64,000 bases of DNA from Thalassospira povalilytica (lineage in GTDB: Bacteria; Pseudomonadota; Alphaproteobacteria; Rhodospirillales; Thalassospiraceae): NCBI RefSeq assembly GCF_002844235.1, contig NZ_PGTS01000002.1, positions 186,001 to 250,000 of the forward strand. Direction: 5' to 3'. The stretch's first letter is position 1. Each line of letters begins with the position of its first letter. The translations under genes were made by a program, and so were the position numbers. Positions 9,253 through 17,903 of this stretch are shown in pieces. The notes beneath the pieces were generated by a model. That model saw only the letters and a program-made list of their open reading frames with translations, was not told the origin of the DNA and ran no database searches.

Positions 9253-9795
9253 ATGCAGAACAAGCCGGTTCTCAACACAGTTTTCGAAGCAGCGTTCAGA
9301 TTCATTGATCTTGCCCTGAACGATAACGAATATCTGCAACCGCAAAAATTGCACCGTTTGCTGTATCTGGCCCAGGCCTATTACGGGGCGAATTATCACG
9401 GCAATATGCTGATGCCTGCGATCTTCGTCGCTGAGGAGTTCGGCCCGGTCGAACCCAACCTTTATGCGGTGATGGAAGAAAGCCGTCCTGATGTGCGGCT
9501 CAAACCGATTGACCCGAAAACGGCCCATTTCCTTGAAAGCATCTGGTCGCAATTTGGTCATCACACGGTCGAACATCTGAGCATGACGGTGCGCAACCAT
9601 CCGCCCTTTACCAAGGCCTATAAGGAAGGGATCGGAACCATCATTCCATATACGGAGCTGGTGGAGTTTTATGCATCGGTCCGCAAAAGTGCCACCACGC
9701 CCGAGGCAAAGGAAGTCGTGCGCCCGCGTGTCATGCGATCGCACAAGGGTAAACCCGTGGCGACAACCGACTGGCTGCCACGGCGCATCAAGTAA
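9253..9795 (+). CDS. Panacea (DUF4065) domain protein
   Basis: A 180-residue protein matching the Panacea domain: LQPQKLHRLLYLAQAYYGA, then VAEEFGPVEPNLYAVMEE. Panacea proteins include the SocA antitoxin/proteolytic adapter of Caulobacter and many antitoxins of toxin-antitoxin pairs. No toxin-like gene is adjacent; the neighbour at 9854 is convergent and codes for ChaN. A stand-alone adapter or housekeeping Panacea protein is therefore as likely as an antitoxin. The ATG at 9253 has AGGA directly before it, an unusually close spacing, so the start is somewhat uncertain. Confidence 0.75.
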   Translation: MQNKPVLNTVFEAAFRFIDLALNDNEYLQPQKLHRLLYLAQAYYGANYHGNMLMPAIFVAEEFGPVEPNLYAVMEESRPDVRLKPIDPKTAHFLESIWSQFGHHTVEHLSMTVRNHPPFTKAYKEGIGTIIPYTELVEFYASVRKSATTPEAKEVVRPRVMRSHKGKPVATTDWLPRRIK

Positions 9796-9853
9796 TTCCG
9801 ATCGGGATACGGCATATCCGGATATCTGGCGGTAAACAGGCCGTTATCGGGAT

Positions 9854-10915
9854 CTATTGCCCGACTGTAAGATCAATGCACGGGTCCTTGCGGACCATGT
9901 CATTGGTAAACCACATGAAATCGACATCATCCCGATTGCCGAACCGTTCGGCATAGTCCTGTGGTTTGGGGGGATTGTCGCTTGGATCGTCGGCTTCGAT
10001 CAGGCTGACGACGGCAATGTCATTGGCATCAAGACCGGGTTCGAACCGGCTGATATGCCAGGGAACAGCAATGGTGTGGCGCACATGCATGGCGCCCGCG
10101 ATCAAAAATGCCCCGTCATGATCGGCGGTATTGGCGATATCGGTCATGGCGCGGGCAAGGGACGCATCACGGGCGAACTGAACCGTTGAAAAGCCACCCA
10201 GCATGCTTTTGGGCAGGGCGTTGCAATGGCTTTCGGCCATTTCAACACGGAACCGTTCCATAATCTCGTCGGGCATGTCGGGCAGCGAAAGCTTTGTCGC
10301 CAGTGTCGCAGGCAGTGCCGCCGTGCCCTCGGCAATGATTGGCCGTAAAAGATCATCTGGCAGATTGCCCGCCACCATCGTCAGGTCATGTGTCTTGGCG
10401 ATTTCTGCGATCGGGGCATAGTCATGCCATGACGGCCAGCCGCGTTCTTCCCATTCCAGTGTCTGCCCAAGGTCGGAGATCGGAACTTCCTGCCAGCTTT
10501 GATCAAGAAGACCTTGCTGATCGCGGGTAAACATTTCCCAGACCACGGCCCGATGGCGTTGATCGGATTTTGTCAGCGCATCAATCAGTTGGGACTGGTG
10601 ATGGTGATGGATCGGGTTGTCGTGTTTTTCACCGATCAGGATATATTTCCGGTTCGACAAACGACGCACAAGTTCATCAAACATGATGTATTCGCCAGCA
10701 CGCCGATCAAAAATAAGACCGGGTGCAGGCGGCAGGGCATTGATATCGGCGACATGATGGCTGCCGGTGCCGGCTGGTATTTGTGCCGGTGCTGGTTCTT
10801 GCGTCTGTGCGATGCTGTGCCCGGAAAAGACAAAGCTCCCTGCAATTGCGGCGATCACACCGGCACTGCGAAACAATGCATTTGCGTGAAGCCAGCGAAG
10901 AGGGAGCTTTGACAT
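9854..10915 (-). CDS. ChaN-family haem/iron-regulated lipoprotein-like protein
   Basis: A 353-residue exported protein of the ChaN (DUF399) family. A signal-peptide-like hydrophobic stretch (SAGVIAAIAGSFVFSGHSIAQ) ends near residue 37. The family core is evident in YILIGEKHDNPIHHHHQSQLIDAL, RAVVWEMFTRDQQ, AESHCNALP and FLIAGAMHVRHTIAVPWH. Characterised ChaN proteins bind haem in the periplasm or outer membrane and are linked to iron uptake. The cysteine needed for a lipobox is not obvious near the cleavage site, so it may be soluble. It follows the PLP enzyme gene at 10951 by 35 bases on the same strand. Confidence 0.82.
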   Translation of the reverse strand: MSKLPLRWLHANALFRSAGVIAAIAGSFVFSGHSIAQTQEPAPAQIPAGTGSHHVADINALPPAPGLIFDRRAGEYIMFDELVRRLSNRKYILIGEKHDNPIHHHHQSQLIDALTKSDQRHRAVVWEMFTRDQQGLLDQSWQEVPISDLGQTLEWEERGWPSWHDYAPIAEIAKTHDLTMVAGNLPDDLLRPIIAEGTAALPATLATKLSLPDMPDEIMERFRVEMAESHCNALPKSMLGGFSTVQFARDASLARAMTDIANTADHDGAFLIAGAMHVRHTIAVPWHISRFEPGLDANDIAVVSLIEADDPSDNPPKPQDYAERFGNRDDVDFMWFTNDMVRKDPCIDLTVGQ

Positions 10916-10950
10916 CGATCGTGAAATTCCAGATTGATAGATGGTTCGGT

Positions 10951-12105
10951 TTATTTGCTTAACCGCAATGCTGTTTCCAGGTCGTTAACAAGATCATCTG
11001 CATCCTCGATCCCGACCGAAAGGCGGAGCAAATCGCCCGGAACCGGGCTTGTCGGGCCTTCGACCGAAGAACGATGTTCGATCAGGCTTTCGACACCGCC
11101 AAGTGACGTTGCCCGTTTAAAAAGTTTGCACCGGTTATGGAAATCAACCGCGCGCTTTTCGCCGCCCTTGACCCGGATCGACAGCATGCCGCCAAATCCA
11201 CCCGTCATCTGTTTTACCGCGATATCATGCCCGGCGTGGCTCACAAGGCCCGGATACTGGACCTGTTCGACTTCGGGGTGGTTTTCGAAATGTTTGGCAA
11301 TGGCCATCGCATTGGCCGATGCCCGTTCAACACGGATCGAAAGCGTGCGCATCCCGCGCAGCAAAAGCCAGGTTTCAAACACACCAAGAACCGCACCGCC
11401 AGATGCATGCTGTTTGCACACACGTTGCCAGTATTCGCCGTCTGATGCAGTGGTCAGCGATCCGGCCAGAACGTCACTGTGACCATTGAGGTATTTGGTT
11501 GCCGAATGCATGACGATATCGGCACCAAATTCAATCGGGCGGGTCAAAAGCGGGGTGGCAACGGTATTGTCGACAACGACCTGTGCACCGGCCTTGTGCG
11601 CCAGTTCGGTAACAGCTGCAATATCGGTGATCTGCCAGTCCGGGTTGGCCGGGGTTTCAAGCCAGACCAGTTTGGTCTTGCCCGCAACAATATGCTTGTC
11701 CCAGTCCGCAATGTCGGCGTTATCGACAAAGTCAAAGGACAGACCGGCACGCACGCCACTATCAAGCATGAAGCTGCGCAGCGCCCAATACATCACCTTG
11801 GGGGCGACAATATGATCGCCGGGGCTAAGGGCATGAAGACAGGCAACAGCCGCTGCCATGCCCGATGCAAACAGGCGGGTTTCGCTGCCACCTTCCAGGG
11901 TGCTTAATACTTGGCAGGCCTGATCATAGGTCGGGTTATCGGCGCGCGTATAGCAGCGCCCGTCATGATAGCTGAGATCGGTATTACGCTCGAACGTGGT
12001 CGACGGATAAAGCGGCGGTGTGACCGACTTGGTTGCGTCATCAACCCAGCCCAGTGCCTGGGCGGTGATGGTGGCCGGTTTTTGGTTTTTTGCGTGATCA
12101 GACAT
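10951..12105 (-). CDS. cystathionine gamma-synthase/beta-lyase family PLP enzyme
   Basis: A 384-residue Cys/Met metabolism PLP enzyme. Family features: YTRADNPTYD near the start, LFASGMAAAVACLHAL, VVVDNTVATPLLTRPIEFGADIVMHSATKYLNGHSDVLAG with the PLP lysine in SATKY, and the C-terminal LRLSVGIEDADDLVNDLE. It could be a cystathionine beta-lyase, gamma-synthase or gamma-lyase; sequence alone does not decide, and a second, more MetC-like enzyme lies at 35580. I chose the ATG at 12105 (MSDHAKNQ) because the longer frame runs through the promoter of the divergent gene. Probably transcribed with chaN. Confidence 0.85.
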   Translation of the reverse strand: MSDHAKNQKPATITAQALGWVDDATKSVTPPLYPSTTFERNTDLSYHDGRCYTRADNPTYDQACQVLSTLEGGSETRLFASGMAAAVACLHALSPGDHIVAPKVMYWALRSFMLDSGVRAGLSFDFVDNADIADWDKHIVAGKTKLVWLETPANPDWQITDIAAVTELAHKAGAQVVVDNTVATPLLTRPIEFGADIVMHSATKYLNGHSDVLAGSLTTASDGEYWQRVCKQHASGGAVLGVFETWLLLRGMRTLSIRVERASANAMAIAKHFENHPEVEQVQYPGLVSHAGHDIAVKQMTGGFGGMLSIRVKGGEKRAVDFHNRCKLFKRATSLGGVESLIEHRSSVEGPTSPVPGDLLRLSVGIEDADDLVNDLETALRLSK

Positions 12106-12198
12106 GGTGGCTACCTGATTTTGTTGAGATTTATTGCCGCGCAACATAACGTGGTTCGCGCCACACACCAAACTGTAATCCAATCCAGAGGCCCCGAC

Positions 12199-13512
12199 AT
12201 GACCAATTACCCCGAAATCACCCTGCCAAAGGAATGCGACGTTGTCGTTATCGGTGGCGGAATCCATGGATCTTCCAGTGCCTATTACCTGACCAAGGCG
12301 GGGATGAAGGTGGTTCTTCTGGAAAAGGATACGATTGCATCACATCAGTCAGGCCGGGCGTGGGGATTTGTCCGTCAGCAGGGGCGCGATCCGGTTGAAT
12401 TGCCGCTGATGATCGAATGCAACCGCATCTGGCAGGGACTGGAAAAGGAACTGAATGCCGATCTTGAATGGCGTCAGGGCGGGGTTCTGTTTGTGGCGCG
12501 CGATGACGCGGAAATGGCCGATTACGAACAATGGATCGAAGACGCCAAGGGTTTTGATATTGAAACCCGGGTGCTGTCACCAAAAGGTGTCGAGAACATC
12601 ACACCGGGCATCACAACACCCGGTGTCGGGGGTATTTACACGCCATCGGACGGGCAGGCAGAACCGAAAAAAGCCGCACCGGCCATCGCCAGACGTGCCA
12701 GCGAAATGGGCGCGGTGATTGCTGAGGGATGCGGCGCGCTTTCGATTGAAACAACCGCGGGTGCCATCAGTTCGGTGGTGTCGGAAAAGGGCGAGATCAA
12801 ATGCAAATATGTGATCTGTGCCGCGGGTGCCGCCACCCATAAATTCGTTGCCAAATTCGGCCGCCGACTGCCGCAGCAAACCACGCGTGGCACCGTTATC
12901 CGTACAACGCCCGTGCCCGATATCTCGGCTGCCGGGACGCTGGCCGCCGGTCTGGCCTTTCGTCAGCGCACTGACGGGTCGATGAATATTGCCGATGAAT
13001 TCATGACCGATATTGATCTGACCCTTGGCCGTTTCAAATATGCCAAGGCCTTTGCGCCGGGGCTTTTTGATAACTGGGCGACCTTCAAGTTCCACTTTAA
13101 CAAGCGGTTCTTTGATGATCTGGTCGATCGTCTGCCGGGATCAGAAGCATCGAAACAACCAATGATCGGAAGGCGCACCAATCAGGCGGAACCCTATAAG
13201 GTGCGTGTCAGCAACGCCATGTCCAATCTGCAAAAGGTTTTCCCGCAGATCAAGCAGGTCGGCATCGTCGACAAATGGGCCGGTGATATTGATGTCACCC
13301 CGGATGCGGTGCCGGTCATTGATCAGTTCGACAATCCCAAGCACTTCTTTGTTGCCACCGGTTTTTCGGGGCACGGATTTGCCATGGGGCCGGTTGTCGG
13401 CAAGGTGTTGGCAGACTGGATCACCACCGGACAGCCATCGATTACCCTTGCCGGGATGGAACTTTCGCGGTTTGAAGACGGATCAGTCCGCCGTCCGCGC
13501 ACGCGGGTCTAA
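12199..13512 (+). CDS. FAD-dependent amino acid oxidase/dehydrogenase (DAO family)
   Basis: A 437-residue flavoprotein of the DAO/sarcosine oxidase beta-like group. The dinucleotide-binding motif VVVIGGGIHGSSSAYYL is at about residues 14-30 and the C-terminal FAD motif is FVATGFSGHGFAMGPVVGKVLADWI. These enzymes oxidise N-methyl or D-amino acids. The substrate is not determined. I chose the ATG at 12199, which has AGAGG upstream. It is divergent from the PLP enzyme gene with only 93 bases between the starts, which suggests shared regulation. Confidence 0.85.
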   Translation: MTNYPEITLPKECDVVVIGGGIHGSSSAYYLTKAGMKVVLLEKDTIASHQSGRAWGFVRQQGRDPVELPLMIECNRIWQGLEKELNADLEWRQGGVLFVARDDAEMADYEQWIEDAKGFDIETRVLSPKGVENITPGITTPGVGGIYTPSDGQAEPKKAAPAIARRASEMGAVIAEGCGALSIETTAGAISSVVSEKGEIKCKYVICAAGAATHKFVAKFGRRLPQQTTRGTVIRTTPVPDISAAGTLAAGLAFRQRTDGSMNIADEFMTDIDLTLGRFKYAKAFAPGLFDNWATFKFHFNKRFFDDLVDRLPGSEASKQPMIGRRTNQAEPYKVRVSNAMSNLQKVFPQIKQVGIVDKWAGDIDVTPDAVPVIDQFDNPKHFFVATGFSGHGFAMGPVVGKVLADWITTGQPSITLAGMELSRFEDGSVRRPRTRV

Positions 13513-13706
13513 ATCCCGCATTATCAAAGTTTGGACGGGATGGTGTAAGCAACGTCACATCATCCCGTTATCCCTTCAGAATTTCCTTGCAGAAAAAATG
13601 TAATGTTATAACGTATCTTTAATGATGTGCGGGACGGCGTTTCCTTGCAGATCAGAAACGATGCGGATCGCCCGTCTCCCAATGGGTGGTCGTGGATCGG
13701 ACGAAA

Positions 13707-13740
13707 CCGGCAGCGTTTGCGCGCTGCCGGTTTTGTTTGT
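13707..13740 (+). terminator. intrinsic terminator
   Basis: CCGGCAGCG and CGCTGCCGG form a GC-rich stem with a short loop, followed by TTTTGTTTGT. It ends the FAD oxidoreductase transcript and abuts the convergent gene ending at 13740. Confidence 0.88.
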
Positions 13741-14786
13741 TATTCGGCGCTGATCGAAATGGCATGCGGTTCGGGGGCCACCGTGGCCTGCTTGCCTGCA
13801 AAGAACCGGGTTGCGCCAATCGGCGGGGCAATAAAGTCATCATCGCCAAGACCCGCTTCCTTGCGGGCCGATGCCAGTCGCTTGGGCGGTTCATCAACCG
13901 GTTCGGCGGTCAGAACGAATGTCCCCCAATGGATGGCAAGTGCCTGTTTGACGCCCATTGCCTGCATGATCTGAACGGCTTCTTCGGGATTGCAATGGGA
14001 ATTGCGCATGAAATCGCGCGGATCATAGGCACCGATCGGGATCAGGCCGAAATCAATCCCGCCATGTTGCTGGCCCAGTTCGCTAAACAGGGCCTCGTTC
14101 CAGCCGGTATCGCCGACAAAATAGAACCGGTAGCCATCGGCGAATTCCAAGATATAGCCACCCCACAGCATTTCCTTGCGGTCCTTGGTGGTGCGGCTTG
14201 ACCAATGGTTGGACGGCACATGGGTGATTTTGACATCCCCGTGATGGTGGCTTTCATCCCAATCAAGTTCAACATAGCGATCAGGAGTGATGCCTGCCTT
14301 TTCCAGCAACGGTCCGTTTTTCAGCGGCAACACATAACGCGGCACATCGCCAAGAACGGTCAGGCTGGCAAGATCGAAATGGTCGTAATGATTGTGTGAC
14401 AGCAACACCAGATCAAGCTTGGGTAACTGATCGATGCTTAAGCCCGGCTGGCTGTATCGTTTCGGGCCCAGTCGCTTGAACGGTGATGCGCGATCAGAAA
14501 AGACCGGATCGGTCAGGATGTTAAGGCCGCCATATTGCACCAGAACCGTGGCATGACCGACCCAGGTGACCTGCAAACGGGTCGGGTCGGGATTTTGGAT
14601 GGCCGCAAAATCAGGTGTTTCGGTCGCGATTTTGCCGATTTGCTCGGTTGCTTTTGGCCATTTGTAATCGCCCGACAAACGCAGTTTCAAAAAACGCCAG
14701 AACGACCGCTTGACCGGATCGGGCAGGGGATGACGGTTTTCAAAACCGGTTTCGGTATGGTGATCGGGTCGGGATTGGATTTGCAC
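13740..14786 (-). CDS. MBL-fold hydrolase, NAPE-PLD/UlaG-like
   Basis: A 348-residue metallo-beta-lactamase fold protein of the group related to NAPE-hydrolysing phospholipase D. Seen: VTWVGHATVLVQYGGLNILTDPVFSDRASP, the zinc motif HNHYDH (in LSHNHYDHFD), GDTGWNEALF, and the C-terminal AIHWGTF. Bacterial relatives act on phosphodiester or lipid-like substrates, mostly not characterised. The GTG at 14786 (VQIQSRPD) has AGGA 7 bases upstream. Single gene on the minus strand. Confidence 0.85.
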   Translation of the reverse strand: MQIQSRPDHHTETGFENRHPLPDPVKRSFWRFLKLRLSGDYKWPKATEQIGKIATETPDFAAIQNPDPTRLQVTWVGHATVLVQYGGLNILTDPVFSDRASPFKRLGPKRYSQPGLSIDQLPKLDLVLLSHNHYDHFDLASLTVLGDVPRYVLPLKNGPLLEKAGITPDRYVELDWDESHHHGDVKITHVPSNHWSSRTTKDRKEMLWGGYILEFADGYRFYFVGDTGWNEALFSELGQQHGGIDFGLIPIGAYDPRDFMRNSHCNPEEAVQIMQAMGVKQALAIHWGTFVLTAEPVDEPPKRLASARKEAGLGDDDFIAPPIGATRFFAGKQATVAPEPHAISISAE

Positions 14787-14895
14787 GCGTCTGTTCCTGC
14801 CATCAAAACAATCATGTGATTATGTCTGTCACAAGGTCTGGTGACCAGAAGGTAAACGCAAGTGCCAATGACACGCTTCGTGAGTGGTGTCGCAT

Positions 14896-14932
14896 GAAAA
14901 AGGCCGGAACGCGGGGGACACGTTCCGGCCTT
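14896..14932 (-). terminator. intrinsic terminator of the thiamine-precursor ABC operon
   Basis: Read on the minus strand, AAGGCCGGAACG and CGTTCCGGCCTT form a 12-bp stem with a 9-base loop and a T run follows. It lies 56 bases after the binding-protein gene. Confidence 0.85.
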
Positions 14933-14987
14933 CCTGAAACTTCCGCATCCACCGGGAAAGCGCTGCGGAAGCAGGGGGGACTGAATT

Positions 14988-15941
14988 TTATTCAATCACC
15001 GTGGCATAGGTTTCAAGTGCCGGGCTTTCTGCAATCAGGCCCTGCTGCACCATGTAATCGGCAAAACGCGCATAGCGGTTTTTATCAAGGGCGGCCGGAC
15101 GCAGGGCAAAGCGCGGCAATGTATCGGCCCATGCCTTGATATTGAGTTCGTCATCAAGGTTCGGATAGGCCGCAATAAATGCCTTCCAGCTGTCATCGGG
15201 ATGGTTGATCAGGTACTGCACGCCTTCTTCGAGGGCGGCGAGCATACGGGCAAAGCGCGGATCATTGACCTTGTCATTGCGTACGGTCAGGATCAGCTCG
15301 TCATAGGGCGGAACGCCTTCTTCCTCGACATAGAATGCCTTGCCCGGTTTGCCTTCGATTTCCATCTGATTGAGCTCAAAGTTGCGATAGCCGCCAATGA
15401 TCGCGTCAACCTGTCCGGAATAAAGCGACGGCGACAGCGAGAAGTTCACATTGATCAACTCGACCTCATCCATCGACACACCGTGATTGCCCAGCATGGT
15501 GCCAAGCAGCGCATCTTCAAACCCGGCCAGCGAATAGCCGATTTTCTTGCCCTTAAGGTCCGCGATTTCCTTGATCGGGCCATCTTCAAGAACAATCAGG
15601 CTGTTAAGCGGGGTCGCAACCAGCGTACCAATACGCGTCAGCGGCAATCCTTCGGCGGCCTGCACATGAAGCTGGGGCTGATAATTGACCGCCACATCCC
15701 CCTGACCGGCAGCAACAAGGCGCGGCGGGGCGGACGGGTCGCTTGGTTCAATCAGTTCAACATCAAGATCATGCTTGGCAAAGAAACCCTTTTCCTTGGC
15801 AACGATCAGCGGTGCGTGATCCGGGTTTACAAACCAGTCCAGAAGAATGACCAGCTTGTCGGCGGCAAAGGCCGTTGAGGACGTGCCAAGAACCATTGCG
15901 CCCAATGCGGTCGCGGTGATCATGGATTTAAGGCGTGACAT
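14988..15941 (-). CDS. thiamine-precursor (HMP-type) ABC substrate-binding protein
   Basis: A 317-residue ThiY/NMT1-family binding protein with a clear signal peptide (ITATALGAMVLGTSSTAFAAD). The mature protein starts LVILLDWFVNPDHAPLIVAKEKGFF, characteristic of binding proteins for pyrimidine thiamine precursors such as formyl-aminopyrimidine or HMP. The strong GGAGG ribosome binding site precedes the ATG at 15941. It is the third gene of an operon under the TPP riboswitch at 17633-17729, which is the main argument for its substrate. Precise ligand not determined. Confidence 0.88.
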   Translation of the reverse strand: MSRLKSMITATALGAMVLGTSSTAFAADKLVILLDWFVNPDHAPLIVAKEKGFFAKHDLDVELIEPSDPSAPPRLVAAGQGDVAVNYQPQLHVQAAEGLPLTRIGTLVATPLNSLIVLEDGPIKEIADLKGKKIGYSLAGFEDALLGTMLGNHGVSMDEVELINVNFSLSPSLYSGQVDAIIGGYRNFELNQMEIEGKPGKAFYVEEEGVPPYDELILTVRNDKVNDPRFARMLAALEEGVQYLINHPDDSWKAFIAAYPNLDDELNIKAWADTLPRFALRPAALDKNRYARFADYMVQQGLIAESPALETYATVIE

Positions 15942-16019
15942 GGATGAACCTCCGTAAGATGCGCCAAATTATTTGTATGAGGATTTAAACCGCGGCCAAT
16001 CGGGCAGCGGGGAATTGTA

Positions 16020-16832
16020 TTACCGAACCGGTTTCAGGCTGTCGGGCTGCCAAGGCAGGGCGGCGCGCAAGATGCGATCGACAATGAAATATTGCGTGAT
16101 CGAAAAGGCGCACAGGATCAGAAGACAGGCAAAAACCATATCAATCTGAACCCGGGCATTGGCATGCAACATCAAATAGCCAAGCCCGTGACTGGACCCC
16201 ACCCATTCACCAATCACAGCCCCAATCGGAGCAACGGCGGTGGCAACCCGGAAACCCGATGCAAAGGCCGGAAGGGCAGCGGGCAGGCGGATATGGGTCA
16301 AAAGTCGCCAGCGACTGGCCCCCATGGTCCGTGCCAGATCAAGCCACCCGGTTTCGGTGCGGGCCAATCCGTCAAAGAAGGCCACAGTCACCGGGAAGAA
16401 AATGATCAGGGCGGCCATGGCAATCTTGGATGCCAGACCAAAGCCCAGCCAAAGAACCAGAAGCGGGGCCAGGGCAAAGAACGGAATGGCCTGCGACACC
16501 AGAAGGATCGGCATCAGCCAGAACCGAACCGGCGAAAATAGCGCCATCGGAATGGCGGCCAGCGTACCAAGTGCCGCACCGGCAAACAGGCCAATCACCG
16601 TTTCGGCGATGGTATATTGCGCGTGATCAAGCAAAACATCATGCCGGGCAATCAGGGTGGCCCAGACATCTGTGGGCGTTGGCAGCATGTATTTCGGCGC
16701 ACCGGTAATCAGAACCAGCGCCTGCCATGTTGCAATCAGCGCAACCACAATGATCAGTGGCCGCACAAGCATAAGCCAGCGGCGTTCTGTCAGTGGCTTT
16801 TTATGGGGATGAGGATTGTTTTGAAGGCTCAT
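16020..16832 (-). CDS. ABC permease, thiamine-precursor uptake
   Basis: A 270-residue BPD_transp_1 permease with about six membrane helices (LIIVVALIATWQALVLI, TVIGLFAGAALGTLAAIPMAL, LLVSQAIPFFALAPLLVLWLGFG, and others). The EAA-loop region ARTMGASRWRLLTHIRLPAALP contacts the ATPase. Its ATG overlaps the stop of the ATPase gene (ATGA), which shows translational coupling. Corresponds to ThiX in the ThiXYZ system, by position and TPP control. Confidence 0.88.
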   Translation of the reverse strand: MSLQNNPHPHKKPLTERRWLMLVRPLIIVVALIATWQALVLITGAPKYMLPTPTDVWATLIARHDVLLDHAQYTIAETVIGLFAGAALGTLAAIPMALFSPVRFWLMPILLVSQAIPFFALAPLLVLWLGFGLASKIAMAALIIFFPVTVAFFDGLARTETGWLDLARTMGASRWRLLTHIRLPAALPAFASGFRVATAVAPIGAVIGEWVGSSHGLGYLMLHANARVQIDMVFACLLILCAFSITQYFIVDRILRAALPWQPDSLKPVR

Positions 16833-17626
16833 GACACAGCCTCCGCACCATAATCCGTGCTGATATCTGCACCAAGTTGGCGCAATAATTCGGCCTGCTG
16901 GGCCAAAATGGCGGGGTCGGTGATGTTGCGCGGGCTTTGACCATCTGGTGTGATCGCATCGGCAAGGGTGGCCGGGGCACCCGACAGGACATGAACATGA
17001 TCGCCAAGACGCAATGCTTCAAGCGGGTCGTGGGTTACCAGCAATACCGTCTTGCCGCGCAAAACCCGTGCGGCCAGTTCCTGCAACCGTAACCGATTGA
17101 CCGGATCAAGGGCTGAAAACGGTTCATCCATCAGGACAACCGGGCGATCTTCCATCAGGGTGCGGGCAAGGGCGGCACGCTGTTTCATGCCCCCCGAAAG
17201 TTTGGCCGGGCGCAGATGGGCGGCATCGGTCAAACCGACTTCGGCGATCAGGTGTTCGGCGCGCGCATGATCGGGACGTTCGCCGCGAAGGACCGCACCA
17301 AGTTCGACATTTTCGCGCACCGTGCGCCAGGGCAAAAGCAAATCCTGCTGCGCCATATAGGCGATGCGGTTCCTAAGGATTCCGCCGTTAGAACAGGTGA
17401 TGTTACCGCTAACATCGCCTTCGACCAGACCGGTAAGGAAGCGCAAAAGTGTGCTTTTGCCAACGCCGCTGGGACCGAGCAAACAGGTAAAGCTTCCGGC
17501 CCGAAGGGTCAGATCAAGATCATCAAAAATATCAACGCCGCCAAATGCCACACGGGCACCCGACAGATGGATATCGAAATTGGTTGGATTTTGCGCCTGC
17601 TGGGGCGCTTGTTCTGTGTCGCGCAT
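16829..17626 (-). CDS. ABC ATPase, thiamine-precursor uptake
   Basis: A 265-residue ABC ATPase: Walker A LGPSGVGKSTLL, Q-loop YMAQQDLLLPW, signature LSGGMKQRAALARTL, Walker B VVLMDEPFSALD. It corresponds to ThiZ. Its ATG at 17626 lies 4 bases after the AGGA that forms the 3' end of the riboswitch, so ligand binding can mask the ribosome binding site. First gene of the operon. Confidence 0.9.
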   Translation of the reverse strand: MRDTEQAPQQAQNPTNFDIHLSGARVAFGGVDIFDDLDLTLRAGSFTCLLGPSGVGKSTLLRFLTGLVEGDVSGNITCSNGGILRNRIAYMAQQDLLLPWRTVRENVELGAVLRGERPDHARAEHLIAEVGLTDAAHLRPAKLSGGMKQRAALARTLMEDRPVVLMDEPFSALDPVNRLRLQELAARVLRGKTVLLVTHDPLEALRLGDHVHVLSGAPATLADAITPDGQSPRNITDPAILAQQAELLRQLGADISTDYGAEAVS

Positions 17627-17632
17627 TCGATC

Positions 17633-17729
17633 CTTCCTACGCCGGTCTTAACCGGTTCAGGTTCAAAGGGTCGTTCGGCAACACCGAACCTCTCAGCCGA
17701 TTTACGATCGGCCCCCCCGGAGATGACGG
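17633..17729 (-). promoter_or_regulatory. TPP riboswitch (THI element)
   Basis: Read on the minus strand, all conserved THI blocks are present in order: CCGGGGGGGCC, GGCTGAGAGG, a variable stem, ACCCTTTGAACCTGA, CCGGTTAAGACCGGCGTAGG. The 3' end merges into the AGGAAGGA ribosome binding site of the ABC ATPase gene, which favours control of translation initiation. No separate terminator is visible in the leader. Confidence 0.95.
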
Positions 17730-17903
17730 GACTATGCGCAGTCAAAACGCGTCCGTCAAGTTTTGTGACAATTTGTGTCAGGCGCTGCGCGCGATAAAGA
17801 ACGATGATCGATGTGTCAGATCGCTGTAATCAGCCCTTGCAGAATGGCGTGAATGCACGCAATGCTGTGGGGATCCTGCCGCTGAAATTGACTGACATCT
17901 GTT

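Noticed and set aside
16092..16626. Long plus-strand open frames opposite the thiamine-type permease
   Set aside because: They are antisense shadows of a clear membrane protein gene and have basic, low-complexity translations.
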